64,000 nucleotides of DNA from an uncultured Flavobacteriaceae bacterium (GTDB lineage Bacteria; Bacteroidota; Bacteroidia; Flavobacteriales; Flavobacteriaceae), in contig CAJXUB010000001.1 in NCBI GenBank assembly GCA_913061125.1, positions 46,424-110,423 on the forward strand, given 5' to 3'. Shown here piece by piece: positions 20,498 to 31,400 of the stretch (the first letter of the stretch is position 1; each line of letters starts with the position of its first letter). Made by a program: the position numbers and the translations under genes. The notes under the pieces were generated by a model. That model was not told the DNA's origin. It did no database searches and saw nothing but the letters and a program-made list of their open reading frames with translations.

Positions 20498-22755
20498 AAT
20501 TCAATGGTGGTTGTTAAGTTGGCTGTTGAATCTCCGCCAATATAGATTGTAAATTCACCCGGTTGAACCGTTAGTGTGCCGTGGTCGTCATAAAACCCCA
20601 GCTCTTGCTCGGTAAGGGTAAATTGAACTCTTATAGATGTGTTGGGTAGTAGCTCAATGAGTTCAAATCCTTTAAGCTCTTTAACTGGTCTGGTAGGGCG
20701 AGCCACATGATCTTTTAGATACAACTGAACAACTTCCTTACCCGAAACATCCCCCGTGTTTTTAACTTCTACACTTACAGAAAAATTTCCATCAGTTTCC
20801 CTATGGGCTTCTATGTTATAATATTCAAAAGTGGTATAGCTTAAGCCATAGCCAAAAGGGTAAAGCGGCGAATTTTTTTCATCTTGATAATGGGTCCAAA
20901 ATACTTCTCCAGGAGCGGGTAAACTGGGTCGTCCACTACTTTTGTGATTGTAATAAATGGGGACTTGACCTACAGATCGTGGAAAAGACATCGGGAGTTT
21001 GCCACTAGGGTTGTAATCGCCATAAATGACTTGAGCAAGGGCATGACCGCTTTGAGAACCCAATTGCCAAGCTTCAACGATGGCAGGAAGGTGTTGATCG
21101 GCCCAGTTCAAAACGAGTGGCCGACCGTTATTTAATACTAAAACAATGGTTTTATTAACTTGATAAACCGCTTCCAAAAGGTCCTGTTGAACACCAGGAA
21201 GTCCCAGGTCCGTTCGGCTTCGTCCCTCGCCGCTTTGATAGCCATGCTCACCCAAAACCATGATCACTACATCCGATTGTTTAGCAACTTCCAGCGCCTT
21301 CGGAAAATCACTTTTATTATCAGAATTAATAATCATTTCTTGTGCAAATTGTATTTCACCCAGATTTAAATCGGCCCCTTTCGCATACAAAATTGTATTA
21401 CCAGGGTATGATTTCATGCCCTCGAGCACGGAAACTGCAGAGCCGTCGTCGGCTGCAAAACACCAATTCCCCAATGGGCTCGTTTTATCGCTGGCTAAAG
21501 CTCCAATAACTCCAATTGTCAATCCTTGTTTTGGAAGTGGTAACAGTTGTTTGTCGTTTTTAAGAAGTACAATTGATTTTTTGGCTATGTCTAAACTTGC
21601 CTGTTGAATTTTAGTGTTTCCAACAGTAGTTTTTTCACGAATTGGGTCGCAATATTTATAGGGGTCATCAAAAAGTCCAAGTTCAAATTTAACTCGGAGT
21701 ATTCTTCGAGTGGCATCCTCAATTAGAGCTTCATTTACTTCGCCACTTCTTACCAAATCGGCCAAATGGGTGACATAGGCCAACGATTGCATGTCCATAT
21801 CGGACCCGGCCTGAAGGGCAATTTTGGCTGCCATCTTTGAGTCCTTTGCATACCCATGATTAACCATTTCTTTGATGGATCCCCAATCTGAAACGACAAA
21901 GCCATCGAAATTCCATTGGGTTTTTAATACGTCCCTTTGCAGCGCTTTACTTCCCGTTGAAGGAATTCCATTAACTTGACTAAATGAGTTCATAAGGGTT
22001 CGAACTCCAGCGTTGACTGTGGCTAGAAATGGCGGTAAAACGATGTTGTTTAGCGTTTGAGTTCCGATGTCAACCGTGTTGTATTCTTTGCCTGATTCTG
22101 GAAAACCGTACCCAGCAAAATGTTTGGCACAAGCTGCAATGGTTTTTGGCGATGATAAATCGTCTCCTTGAAATCCTTTAACTCTAGCAAAAGCAACTTT
22201 TGAACCGAGGTAAGGATCCTCCCCAGCCCCTTCCATAACTCGTCCCCAACGTGCATCTCTTGACACATCCACCATGGGGGCAAAGGTCCAATTAATTCCA
22301 GAAGCTGAGGCTTCAAGTGCAGCCATTCGAGCTGAAGTTTCAATGGCTTTCAGATCCCAACTGGCAGCTTCAGCCAGTGGGATAGGACTTATGGTTTTAA
22401 ATCCATGGATGACATCAAACCCAAAAATTAAAGGTATGCCAAGACGAGTCTCTTCAACGGCAATTTGTTGAATTGCTCGAACATTTTCCACCCCGCGTAT
22501 ATTGAGCATCGATCCGACATGGCCCTTTTTGAGTTGTTCGTATTGTTGAGCGGCTGATCCAACCTTGGGAGCTGGGCCCGTTGCGTCCCAAAACCCTGAA
22601 TATTGATTCATCTGACCAATTTTTTCTTCCAGTGTCATTTGCGACAACAGGACATCAATTCGCTGCTCAATGGATGTTTCTGTTTGGTTTGGAGCGCAAG
22701 TTATTAGCCCCAAAAAACACAATGCCATGGCGAATATTAAACTGGTCTTCGTCAT
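20494..22755 (-). CDS. bglX: Glycoside hydrolase family 3 beta-glucosidase (BglX-like lipoprotein)
   Basis: Catalytic VVSDWGSIKEM, DVIHGFKTISPIPLAEAASWD, C-terminal fibronectin-III-like domain. Confidence 0.93.
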   Translation of the reverse strand: MTKTSLIFAMALCFLGLITCAPNQTETSIEQRIDVLLSQMTLEEKIGQMNQYSGFWDATGPAPKVGSAAQQYEQLKKGHVGSMLNIRGVENVRAIQQIAVEETRLGIPLIFGFDVIHGFKTISPIPLAEAASWDLKAIETSARMAALEASASGINWTFAPMVDVSRDARWGRVMEGAGEDPYLGSKVAFARVKGFQGDDLSSPKTIAACAKHFAGYGFPESGKEYNTVDIGTQTLNNIVLPPFLATVNAGVRTLMNSFSQVNGIPSTGSKALQRDVLKTQWNFDGFVVSDWGSIKEMVNHGYAKDSKMAAKIALQAGSDMDMQSLAYVTHLADLVRSGEVNEALIEDATRRILRVKFELGLFDDPYKYCDPIREKTTVGNTKIQQASLDIAKKSIVLLKNDKQLLPLPKQGLTIGVIGALASDKTSPLGNWCFAADDGSAVSVLEGMKSYPGNTILYAKGADLNLGEIQFAQEMIINSDNKSDFPKALEVAKQSDVVIMVLGEHGYQSGEGRSRTDLGLPGVQQDLLEAVYQVNKTIVLVLNNGRPLVLNWADQHLPAIVEAWQLGSQSGHALAQVIYGDYNPSGKLPMSFPRSVGQVPIYYNHKSSGRPSLPAPGEVFWTHYQDEKNSPLYPFGYGLSYTTFEYYNIEAHRETDGNFSVSVEVKNTGDVSGKEVVQLYLKDHVARPTRPVKELKGFELIELLPNTSIRVQFTLTEQELGFYDDHGTLTVQPGEFTIYIGGDSTANLTTTIEL

Positions 22756-22758
22756 TAC

Positions 22759-23880
22759 TTATTGATACACCCTGATGTAATCGACTTCCATAGCATCCAT
22801 GGTGAAGTTTGGATCAATAGTACCTCCATTGGTACCGCCCATGGCCACATTCATGATAAAAAAGAAGTCTTCATTGAAAGGGAAATAGGGTTCCGTTCCT
22901 GAGATATTCATCGAGAAGTATTCATTACCGTCCAGAAAGGCTCTGATGGAGGTTGAAGTCCAGTCAAGCGAGTAAACATGAAATTGGTCGGAAGTGGTAT
23001 TCGGTGTATCCTCGCCATATTCTGCACGGGTGCTATCAGGTAGTTTCCAGTGTAGGGTCGCTTTGACTTTATTTTTATCTTGAAATTGTTCCATGATATC
23101 AATCTCTCCACACTGTGGCCATCCAACTCCGGGTTCCGAAAAATTAGCCCCCAACATCCAAAGTGCTGGCCAGGTACCTTGGGCAGTGGGTAATTTGGCA
23201 CGAATATCTACACGGCCGTATTTAAACTCATATTTGTCTTTAGTAACAATTCTAGCTGAGGTATAGGATCCGTTAGATTCTTTAATCGCCTTAATCTTCA
23301 ATATTCCATCCTCGCGAACAACATTGCTGGAACCCGGGGTGTAAACTTGCTCCTCTTGATTGCCCCATCCGCCGCCACCAACTTCGTTGGTCCATTTGGA
23401 AGAGTTCAGAGGGCCAGAACCATCAAATTCGTCAAACCAAACCAAAACGTCATTGTTTCCTGATCCGCCATTACCAATCACAAAAACTTTCATGTTTTCA
23501 ATCTTTGATATTCTGTCATCAGTTTCTGAGTAAGCGTAGACATAAACAGGGAACTGATTGATCCCCAAATCGGTAACGGTATAGGAAAACTGCCCAGTTG
23601 TATTTTGTGATTCAGAACCACTGTTCCCGACTTGAAAGCCGTATTTCACAGCATTAGTTGCGCTAGCTGTTATGGAAAAAATACCCGAACCGTCGCCAAA
23701 CGGATTGCTGTCATTTTGTCCTTGCAAGGTTGCATTCACTGCCAGATTTGAGGGGATGATCGATTGTGACCCTCCTCCATTATCTCCGCCACCAGAAGAA
23801 TCGCCTCCTCCAGAACAAGACACTAATGTTGCTAAAGCAAAGCAAAAACAAACTGAAATATGGGTAAGTTTTTTTTTCAT
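22759..23880 (-). CDS. GH16 family laminarinase-like lipoprotein with N-terminal PKD-like domain
   Basis: Lipobox LVSCSGG; CGEIDIMEQFQ catalytic motif; N-terminal Ig/PKD-like repeat shared with the neighbouring surface protein. Confidence 0.92.
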   Translation of the reverse strand: MKKKLTHISVCFCFALATLVSCSGGGDSSGGGDNGGGSQSIIPSNLAVNATLQGQNDSNPFGDGSGIFSITASATNAVKYGFQVGNSGSESQNTTGQFSYTVTDLGINQFPVYVYAYSETDDRISKIENMKVFVIGNGGSGNNDVLVWFDEFDGSGPLNSSKWTNEVGGGGWGNQEEQVYTPGSSNVVREDGILKIKAIKESNGSYTSARIVTKDKYEFKYGRVDIRAKLPTAQGTWPALWMLGANFSEPGVGWPQCGEIDIMEQFQDKNKVKATLHWKLPDSTRAEYGEDTPNTTSDQFHVYSLDWTSTSIRAFLDGNEYFSMNISGTEPYFPFNEDFFFIMNVAMGGTNGGTIDPNFTMDAMEVDYIRVYQ

Positions 23881-23943
23881 CGTTATAAGTTAAAAAGAGG
23901 CAGATTACATGATCTGCCTCTGTTAAATATTAATATGTAAAAA

Positions 23944-24828
23944 TTATTCGGCTACCAAGATGGTCCACCACGTAAATTCTCCTGCACCATCTATGGTTCT
24001 CAAATATAACTCATTGTCGTTGTAATCCCAAATCTCATAGACATGACTTCCACCCGTATAATAGGTGAAAAATCCATTTCCAGTGAGGTTTATAGATAGT
24101 TGTCCAGGATCTGTAATAACCCAGTTTTCAGTGTAGTCTGCATATTCATAATTAAGAATATCTGCACCATCTTCACCACCAGTACCATTATTACCTAGGT
24201 CGGCATAGACTTGAGCCGTTCGGCCAAAAATGGTGCCATTGGTAATGTGATTTATGGTGCCATCCGAATTGATTACCCAGCGGTCATCATAGGAACCTGT
24301 TCCGGCTTTTTCTTCAGCTCCAGCGCCATACCATTCGCATGGAATCAATCCGCCAGCAGGGCCTAATCCAAAATGCTGAGGCACCTCAGATTTAACGCGC
24401 CATGTTTTAGAGCTACCGCCAGTGAGGGCGGCAATTAACTCCGCCGGTGGCGTGTAAGTGGCCAAAACTTCAATGGTTGTGGTAGCAGAAGTTGCATTTC
24501 CAGCAGTACCAGAGGCTACAACTGTAATGTCATATGAATTTACACCAACAGTGTAAAAGGTCTTGTTTAAAACCCCTGACGAATTAACAGCATCTGTTTC
24601 TCCATTAATGATAAATTTATAAGATGAGGCATTATTTGCTGTAGCAGTGATAGTTACCACTCCTGAGCCATCTCCATTTGGATTTTGATCGTCTTGCCCC
24701 GCAATTTCTGTCTCAATAGAAAGGTTTGTGGGCGACGTTATTGGGCCAAATTCGTAATCATCCTCTTCGCAAGATGTAAAAACAAAAAGCGACAGGCATA
24801 AGATTGATATATATTTTAAATGTTTCAT
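23944..24828 (-). CDS. PUL surface lipoprotein (putative glycan-binding protein)
   Basis: Lipobox FVFTSCEE; PKD-like domain followed by a domain resembling the repeated domain of the next ORF. Confidence 0.75.
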   Translation of the reverse strand: MKHLKYISILCLSLFVFTSCEEDDYEFGPITSPTNLSIETEIAGQDDQNPNGDGSGVVTITATANNASSYKFIINGETDAVNSSGVLNKTFYTVGVNSYDITVVASGTAGNATSATTTIEVLATYTPPAELIAALTGGSSKTWRVKSEVPQHFGLGPAGGLIPCEWYGAGAEEKAGTGSYDDRWVINSDGTINHITNGTIFGRTAQVYADLGNNGTGGEDGADILNYEYADYTENWVITDPGQLSINLTGNGFFTYYTGGSHVYEIWDYNDNELYLRTIDGAGEFTWWTILVAE

Positions 24829-24840
24829 AACTGTTTAGTA

Positions 24841-26937
24841 TTAATTTTTAACCAATTTATAACGCCACCATACTCCAGAACCGGCTTCAATATCTATAAT
24901 GGCTGTTGTTGAATTTACCAGGTCAATTAGATAAGTTATAGTGTTATTAGCGGGAGCGCCATCTTCGCCACCATTGTGTGCCTTTGGTAAACCAATGTAG
25001 GCCCCAAGTCCTGAAACAGTTAGCGTCCCTGCTGCCTCATCATAGGAATAAGTAGCTGGGTTAGATCCATCATGTGGAGCAATAGGAGCACCGCAACCAT
25101 CAGAAACACCTTGCCATCCTTCCAACCATGTTTCAGTGCCGAGGACATTTGAAAAACTGCCATCAGCTCCAAACACATAGGTGTCGTCGAAGTAACAAGC
25201 TCTTGCCGATACGCCCGCATCGTCAATAGACCACCATTCTGATGAGCCTTGATTTGGACCAACAGCTAAAGATCCCGCCTCAGCAGCAACTTGCCAAGTT
25301 CCTGCAAGCGGTGAGGCTACTGGTGCATCTTTAACCAATTTATAACGCCACCATACTCCAGAACCGGCTTCAATATCTATAATGGCTGTTGTTGAATTTA
25401 CCAGGTCAATTAGATAAGTTATAGTGTTATTAGCGGGAGCGCCATCTTCGCCACCATTGTGTGCCTTTGGTAAACCAATGTAGGCCCCAAGTCCTGAAAC
25501 AGTTAGCGTCCCTGCTGCCTCATCATAGGAATAAGTAGCTGGGTTAGATCCATCATGTGGAGCAATAGGAGCACCGCAACCATCAGAAACACCTTGCCAT
25601 CCTTCCAACCATGTTTCAGTGCCGAGGACATTTGAAAAACTGCCATCAGCTCCAAACACATAGGTGTCGTCGAAGTAACAAGCTCTTGCCGATACGCCCG
25701 CATCGTCAATAGACCACCATTCTGATGAGCCTTGATTTGGACCAACAGCTAAAGATCCCGCCTCAGCAGCAACCCTCCAAGTTCCTACTATTGGGGAGCT
25801 GTTGTTTGATGGAGCTCTGTAAAAATAAATGTTATCAATAAAAACAGTTCCTGCTGCCCATGGTGTTCCAACAAACTTCAATTGAAAAATATCTGATACT
25901 GTAAGCCCTTGGTCCGTGTAGGCAGAAATCGGTATTTCTATACTGGTCCATTCTCCAGCGGTAAGGGATTCTGTTACAGGTGCTTCAGTTACCACACCAC
26001 CATCGTTATTAATGAGGGAGGTTTCAATTGCAGTGACGGCATCTGTGGTCCAAACATCTAAATGTAAGAATTCCATGTTTGACACATCAACTGTAGTTCC
26101 ATCTGCAAGAGCAATTCCTTGGTAGCTAAGATTAACATATTGAAGAATTTCATCGCCATTTAGATCAAACATTGCCCAAGAACTGCCTTGACCAGCTTGA
26201 CCCCAGTCTGGAAAATAATTTGTTCCGGGAACATCGTTGTATGCTGCGCTAAATATTGAAATGACATCCTCAGGTTCTCTAGACGGAGGAGTCGGAGCAG
26301 AAGCTATTGGTGCCTCTATCGCTGTTACCTCAAAATCCTCTTCGATGTAAATAGTGGTTTGAATGGCTGCCCCTTTAATTTCAATGGTGATGTCGTAAAC
26401 ACCAGCTTCTTGATATTGAATGTTTGCAGTTTCACCAATATTGGCAGATACAGGTTCTGTGACTCCAGTTTCTCCAGAGTATACATCAAAGGTTATCGCG
26501 TAATCTGCAGTGACTGTAACATTAACTTGTTTTGAAACTGTAGCATCGTTTTCTATCGTCACCTGTTCGTTTGACGGCGCTTGAAACGAGACCACCAAAG
26601 GCTTGGTTAGGGTTGTAGAAAGACCTGTTACGCCATAAGCTGTAGCTGTAACGGTGTACTCTCCCTCAGCATAAGTATGGGATACACTTTGGCCATTGTC
26701 AATCTGAGCTGGCTCTGGCGTGTCGTCACCCAATGCAATGTCGAAGGATACTGCGCCTTCGGCAAGTGGTAAAATGGTTACTAAGCCGGTGTTGTCTTGT
26801 GTGACATCAAACTGCAGGTCTAACCCACTAGGGGCTGTAGCAGTATTGACAAAGTCCACATTTTTTTCGTCATCTGCACAAGTAAAAACAAGAAGTGCAG
26901 CAAGACAAAAACTAAATAAATATTTTATTGTGTTCAT
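24841..26937 (-). CDS. SusE/F-position multi-domain surface glycan-binding lipoprotein with duplicated C-terminal domain
   Basis: Lipobox LLVFTCAD; PKD-like domains, CBM-like region (NYFPDWGQAGQGSSWAMFDLNGDE...FIDNIYFYRAP), two identical ~148-aa C-terminal repeats; located directly downstream of susD. Confidence 0.82.
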   Translation of the reverse strand: MNTIKYLFSFCLAALLVFTCADDEKNVDFVNTATAPSGLDLQFDVTQDNTGLVTILPLAEGAVSFDIALGDDTPEPAQIDNGQSVSHTYAEGEYTVTATAYGVTGLSTTLTKPLVVSFQAPSNEQVTIENDATVSKQVNVTVTADYAITFDVYSGETGVTEPVSANIGETANIQYQEAGVYDITIEIKGAAIQTTIYIEEDFEVTAIEAPIASAPTPPSREPEDVISIFSAAYNDVPGTNYFPDWGQAGQGSSWAMFDLNGDEILQYVNLSYQGIALADGTTVDVSNMEFLHLDVWTTDAVTAIETSLINNDGGVVTEAPVTESLTAGEWTSIEIPISAYTDQGLTVSDIFQLKFVGTPWAAGTVFIDNIYFYRAPSNNSSPIVGTWRVAAEAGSLAVGPNQGSSEWWSIDDAGVSARACYFDDTYVFGADGSFSNVLGTETWLEGWQGVSDGCGAPIAPHDGSNPATYSYDEAAGTLTVSGLGAYIGLPKAHNGGEDGAPANNTITYLIDLVNSTTAIIDIEAGSGVWWRYKLVKDAPVASPLAGTWQVAAEAGSLAVGPNQGSSEWWSIDDAGVSARACYFDDTYVFGADGSFSNVLGTETWLEGWQGVSDGCGAPIAPHDGSNPATYSYDEAAGTLTVSGLGAYIGLPKAHNGGEDGAPANNTITYLIDLVNSTTAIIDIEAGSGVWWRYKLVKN
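24847..25290. repeat. 444-bp direct repeat, copy A
   Basis: Identical by eye to 25330..25773 (offset 483 bp); boundaries set at first mismatches. Confidence 0.93.
25330..25773. repeat. 444-bp direct repeat, copy B
   Basis: Identical by eye to 24847..25290. Confidence 0.93.
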
Positions 26938-26948
26938 AATATTGTGTA

Positions 26949-28454
26949 TTAATAATTTGGATTTTGACTCCAGTTACCATTCGAAAATTGAATTTCTTCA
27001 AATGGAATTGGGAATACTTCATGTTTTCCGGCCACAAATCCATTAATGGCTTGTGGCGCTTTACCTGTTCTTACGAGGTCAAAGAAACGGTGTCCTTCAC
27101 CCATAAGTTCAAGACGTCTCTCTTCCAAGATGGCATCAGTCAAGGCAGCACCAGAAGCCGTTATGTTTTGACTGCTATCACCAAAAGCACGCTCTCTAAC
27201 TTGATTCAAATAGGTTTGAGCTTGAGTGTCATCAATACCGCCTCTGTTAAGGGCTTCCGCAGCCATCAAAAGAACATCAGCATAACGAATCGATCTATAG
27301 TTGTTTGGATTGGTTAGGTTTTGATCGCCTATATTTTGATCGCCTTTTCTTGGTAAATATTTTCTGTTGTAATACCCGGTGTGTTCATACCCTTCAACAT
27401 AGGTTGCGCCAGTGGTTTCAGCCCAAGCAACAATATCTAAAATAGAGACATCACGTCTAGTATCATTGGCATTGTAGGCATCAAAAGCCGCTTGCACTGG
27501 AACATTAAAACTGTATCCAGAATCGTATAATGGTCCTGTATGATTTCGAATTCCCATAAATCCAACAGCCACGTTCCCTTCACTACACTGTAAGCATCCA
27601 AAACCGGCTCCCTCGCCGTCGGTATATTGTACTTCAAAAACAGATTCTACACCATTTTCGCCATCGTTTTCAAAGATTTCTGAAAAATCAGAAACCAATT
27701 GATATGGTCCGTTATTAATTAAATCTTGTAAAACCTCTGCAGCATCTGCGAATTTATCTTGGTACAGGTAAGCCTTCCCAAGAAGGGCTTGAGCTGCTCC
27801 TTTGGTGACACGTCCAATTTGTGGAGCGGTATACTCTAAGGTATTGACGGCATAGGTTAAATCACTTTCTATCAGTGCATAAACATCTGAAACCGAGGAT
27901 CTTGGAATGGATGTTTCATCGCCTGGAGCGAAGCGTTTTCCGCCGCCTGCTAGGGCATTGTCGTATTCCTTAATTGGAATTCCTCCAAACCACTTTACAA
28001 GTTCAAAATGAAAATATGCTCTTAAAAACCGAACTTCAGCAATCATCTTGTCGCGCCCATCAAATTCGGTTTTATTTTGAAATTCTAAAAAGTAATTGGT
28101 TCGTTTTACCCCCGCAAACATCCAGTTCCATACGTCTCGTAAGTTGCTATTTACTGGGGTGTGAGTCATGTCGTCAATTTGCTGAAACCCAACCACGTCC
28201 GTGGCACTCTCACCGCCACACAAGGTGTTGTCGGAGGCAATTTCGCCCAACAAATTGTTGACGTAAGTGGCTTGCAATAAATCGTAAGCACCTACTAGTG
28301 CTAAATAATAATCTTCTTCAGAGTTGAAATATCCCTCTGAATCAATGATGTAGTTTTCTTCTTCGTCTAGAAATTGATCCGTACAAGAATAAATTCCAGC
28401 CGCCAAAAGAAATCCTACGACCATTAGTAATATGTTGTTGTTTGTTGTCTTCAT
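26949..28454 (-). CDS. susD: RagB/SusD family nutrient uptake outer membrane lipoprotein
   Basis: Lipobox GIYSCTDQFLDEE; RYADVLLMAAEALNRGG and LMGEGHRFFDLVRTG hallmark motifs. Confidence 0.96.
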   Translation of the reverse strand: MKTTNNNILLMVVGFLLAAGIYSCTDQFLDEEENYIIDSEGYFNSEEDYYLALVGAYDLLQATYVNNLLGEIASDNTLCGGESATDVVGFQQIDDMTHTPVNSNLRDVWNWMFAGVKRTNYFLEFQNKTEFDGRDKMIAEVRFLRAYFHFELVKWFGGIPIKEYDNALAGGGKRFAPGDETSIPRSSVSDVYALIESDLTYAVNTLEYTAPQIGRVTKGAAQALLGKAYLYQDKFADAAEVLQDLINNGPYQLVSDFSEIFENDGENGVESVFEVQYTDGEGAGFGCLQCSEGNVAVGFMGIRNHTGPLYDSGYSFNVPVQAAFDAYNANDTRRDVSILDIVAWAETTGATYVEGYEHTGYYNRKYLPRKGDQNIGDQNLTNPNNYRSIRYADVLLMAAEALNRGGIDDTQAQTYLNQVRERAFGDSSQNITASGAALTDAILEERRLELMGEGHRFFDLVRTGKAPQAINGFVAGKHEVFPIPFEEIQFSNGNWSQNPNY

Positions 28455-28467
28455 TATTATATACTAT

Positions 28468-31400
28468 TTAAAATGAAACATTAAGTCCTAATAAGTATTG
28501 TCGAGTGACGGGGTAAAACCCCGGGTCTATCCCGCCTCCAATGGCATTTCCGTTGGTGGCAGCAGGATCAAATCCTTTATATTTAGAGAATGTAAAGGCG
28601 TTGTTGACTGAGGCATACACTCTAAATTTAGAGACACCTACTTTGTTGGTTACCTCACTTGGAATGGTGTATCCGAGTTGAATATTTTGAATTCTTAAGA
28701 ACGAGGCGTCTTCTACAAAGAAATCGGAAAACAACTTGTTGGAGGTTGCTCCTGTGGTTGCTCTTGGCACTTCATTGCTGGTACCTGGCCCGGTCCAGCG
28801 GTCCAGATAGTAATCTAATCGGTTGACATTTTTTTGATCTCTTTCGTAATTTCGAACCATGTCTTTCCCTAATTCGGCATAGGCATAGGCCGAAAAATCA
28901 AAGTTTTTGTAATCCAATGCAATATTGAATCCCATGATGTAATCTGGAAGTGGTTTCCCAATAAATGTTCGATCGTTGGCATTAATTTGACCATCGCCAT
29001 TAACATCTACAAAACGCAGGTCTCCGGGTTGAGCTGCGTTACCTAATCCTGCTTGAGATGGGTGTGCGTCAACTTCGGCTTGGGTTTGGAATATTCCATC
29101 GGTTTTTAGTCCGTAGAAATACCCAATGGGTTGACCAACTTCCATTCGCGATGGTGCCAACTGTCCGATTCCGAAAGATCCACCTTCTAAAGCAACATCG
29201 CCATTGATTGAAATTACTTCACCGTCAAGTTTCGTAACATTATATCCGAGGTTGTAATTAAAATCTTCTCCGATTTCACCTTTGTAATTTAATAGCAATT
29301 CAATCCCTTTTGTTCTTGTAGTTCCTGCATTTACAACTGGTGTTCCAGATCCTGGTGCTGTTGCGCCTAATATTCCTGAGAAAGGTAAACCTGGAATTAG
29401 CAGATCAACACGGTCTTCTACAAAGTAGTCTGCTACGACTTCTAATTTGTTTCCAAACAATTGTGCATCCAAACCGATGTCTAACTTTTCTGCAGTTTCC
29501 CAAGAGGCAACAGGGTTGGGCAGTGGCCCAAGTGCAGTTCCGTTGGTGAGTACGCCATTGAATACGTAGGTAGCTTCTCCATTGAGTGAGGCGCGGTATA
29601 AATCACTCCCTACAAGGTTTCCAAGTGTTCCGTAACTGGCTCTAAGTTTAAGAAAATCTACAAAACTGCTGTTTTGCATAAAGGTTTCGTCCGATATTTT
29701 CCAACCTGCAGTCGCCGATTTAAAGTAATCGACTCTATAATCTTGATCAAATGCCGATGAGGCATCCCGACGTATCATGGCAGATAATAAATATTTGCCT
29801 TTAAAATCGTATTGTAAACGCGTAAAGTAGGATAATAATCTATTGTCGTAGGTATACGATCCATTTTCTTTGGCATCGTTGGTTCCTGTTGTAAGTGCTA
29901 TATCGGCAAATTCCCAAGAATTGTTGGGCACATCATAGCCGGTAGCAAATAATCCATCGCCCCAATCTTTGGTTACTGCCATACCCACGGTCAGTTCTGC
30001 ATTATGGTCATCAAATAGCGTCTTTTTGTAGTTGATAAACGTATCCCAAGTGTATGAATTATTTTCTCTTTTGGACTGACTTACGGTACTTCGGTCGGTA
30101 TTAAAAACTTTTCCAGCACCGTAATTTACTATTGGAGAAAACGTTTTGGCTTTATCATCGTAAGTTTTAAATCCCATACGAGTTGTAGCCGTGAGGCCTT
30201 CTAATACTTTGTATTCAATTTGAAAATTACCTTCAATACTATTCCCAAAATAGGAATTGTACGTGTCTCTTATTTGAGAAAATGGGTTGATAATTTCATT
30301 ACCAAATGCGCCATTTAAATCTTCTTGATCCAAGGCATACAATGGCGAATAACTGATCGCATTAAATAATACGGACCCTAAACCGGACTCGTTTATTGTT
30401 CGGCGCTCGTTGGCAAAATAGTTAAGATTAAGCGTTGTTTTTATCTTTTCACTTACATCAATTCCAAGACTTAATTTAACGTTATTTCTTTTAAAATTCG
30501 ATTTATCACTTGCAATAATCCCTTCTTGATCCAATTGCGAAGCACCAAGATAATATGTCACACTTTCGGTTCCACCAGAAAGACTGATGTTATGATTAGT
30601 TATCATGGCTTCGTCAAATAAGTTGTCTTGCCAATTGGTATTGTTGCTCAAGTTGTTGAGATTAGGAAACGGTAAAGCTTCGCCGTTTGCAGCATAGCTT
30701 TCGTTAAGTAGTGCTGCATATTCTACATTATTGAGTAGAGATAATTTCTTGGACGTTTCTTGAACCCCAGTGTAGGCGTTATAAGAAACTTTTGGCGCCG
30801 AGTTTTTCGACCCTTTTTTGGTCGTTACTAAAATTACTCCATTAGCCCCTTCGATACCATAAATAGCGGCCTGTGCATCCTTTAGGACTGTGAGCGATTC
30901 AATATCGTCCGGATTAACACTATTCATTGAAGCAATGTATCCATCGACAACAACCAACGGGTCGTTGTCAGAATTACTACTCACACCACGAATCAAAACT
31001 CTAAAACCACTTCCTGGTGACCCAGAAGCTGTGGTTACAGAAACTCCTGTGGAACGCCCTTGCAACGCTTGGGCAACATCCACTGGCTTTAATTTTTCGA
31101 TGGTTTCTGATTTTACCATAGACACAGAACCTGTTAGATCTTTGCGACTTTTGGAGCCGTATCCAATAAGAACAACCTCATCAAGAGATTCGTTGTCTTC
31201 GTCCATCGTAACTTGCATGCTGGACACTGCTGGCAACTCAATTGTTTTAAATCCAATGTAAGTAAATACAACCACGGCATCCGAAGCGACGTTGGATAAA
31301 ACGAAATTTCCATCGAAATCGGTTACCGCACCATTGTTGGTATTTTTGACTACCACATTGACCCCGGGAAGGGGTAAGCCGTCAACGCTTGATTTAACTG

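Noticed and set aside
25020-25745. Identical 80-aa ORFs 25020..25262 and 25503..25745 (-)
   Set aside because: Out-of-frame shadow ORFs inside the duplicated domain of 24841..26937; their identity only reflects the DNA duplication.
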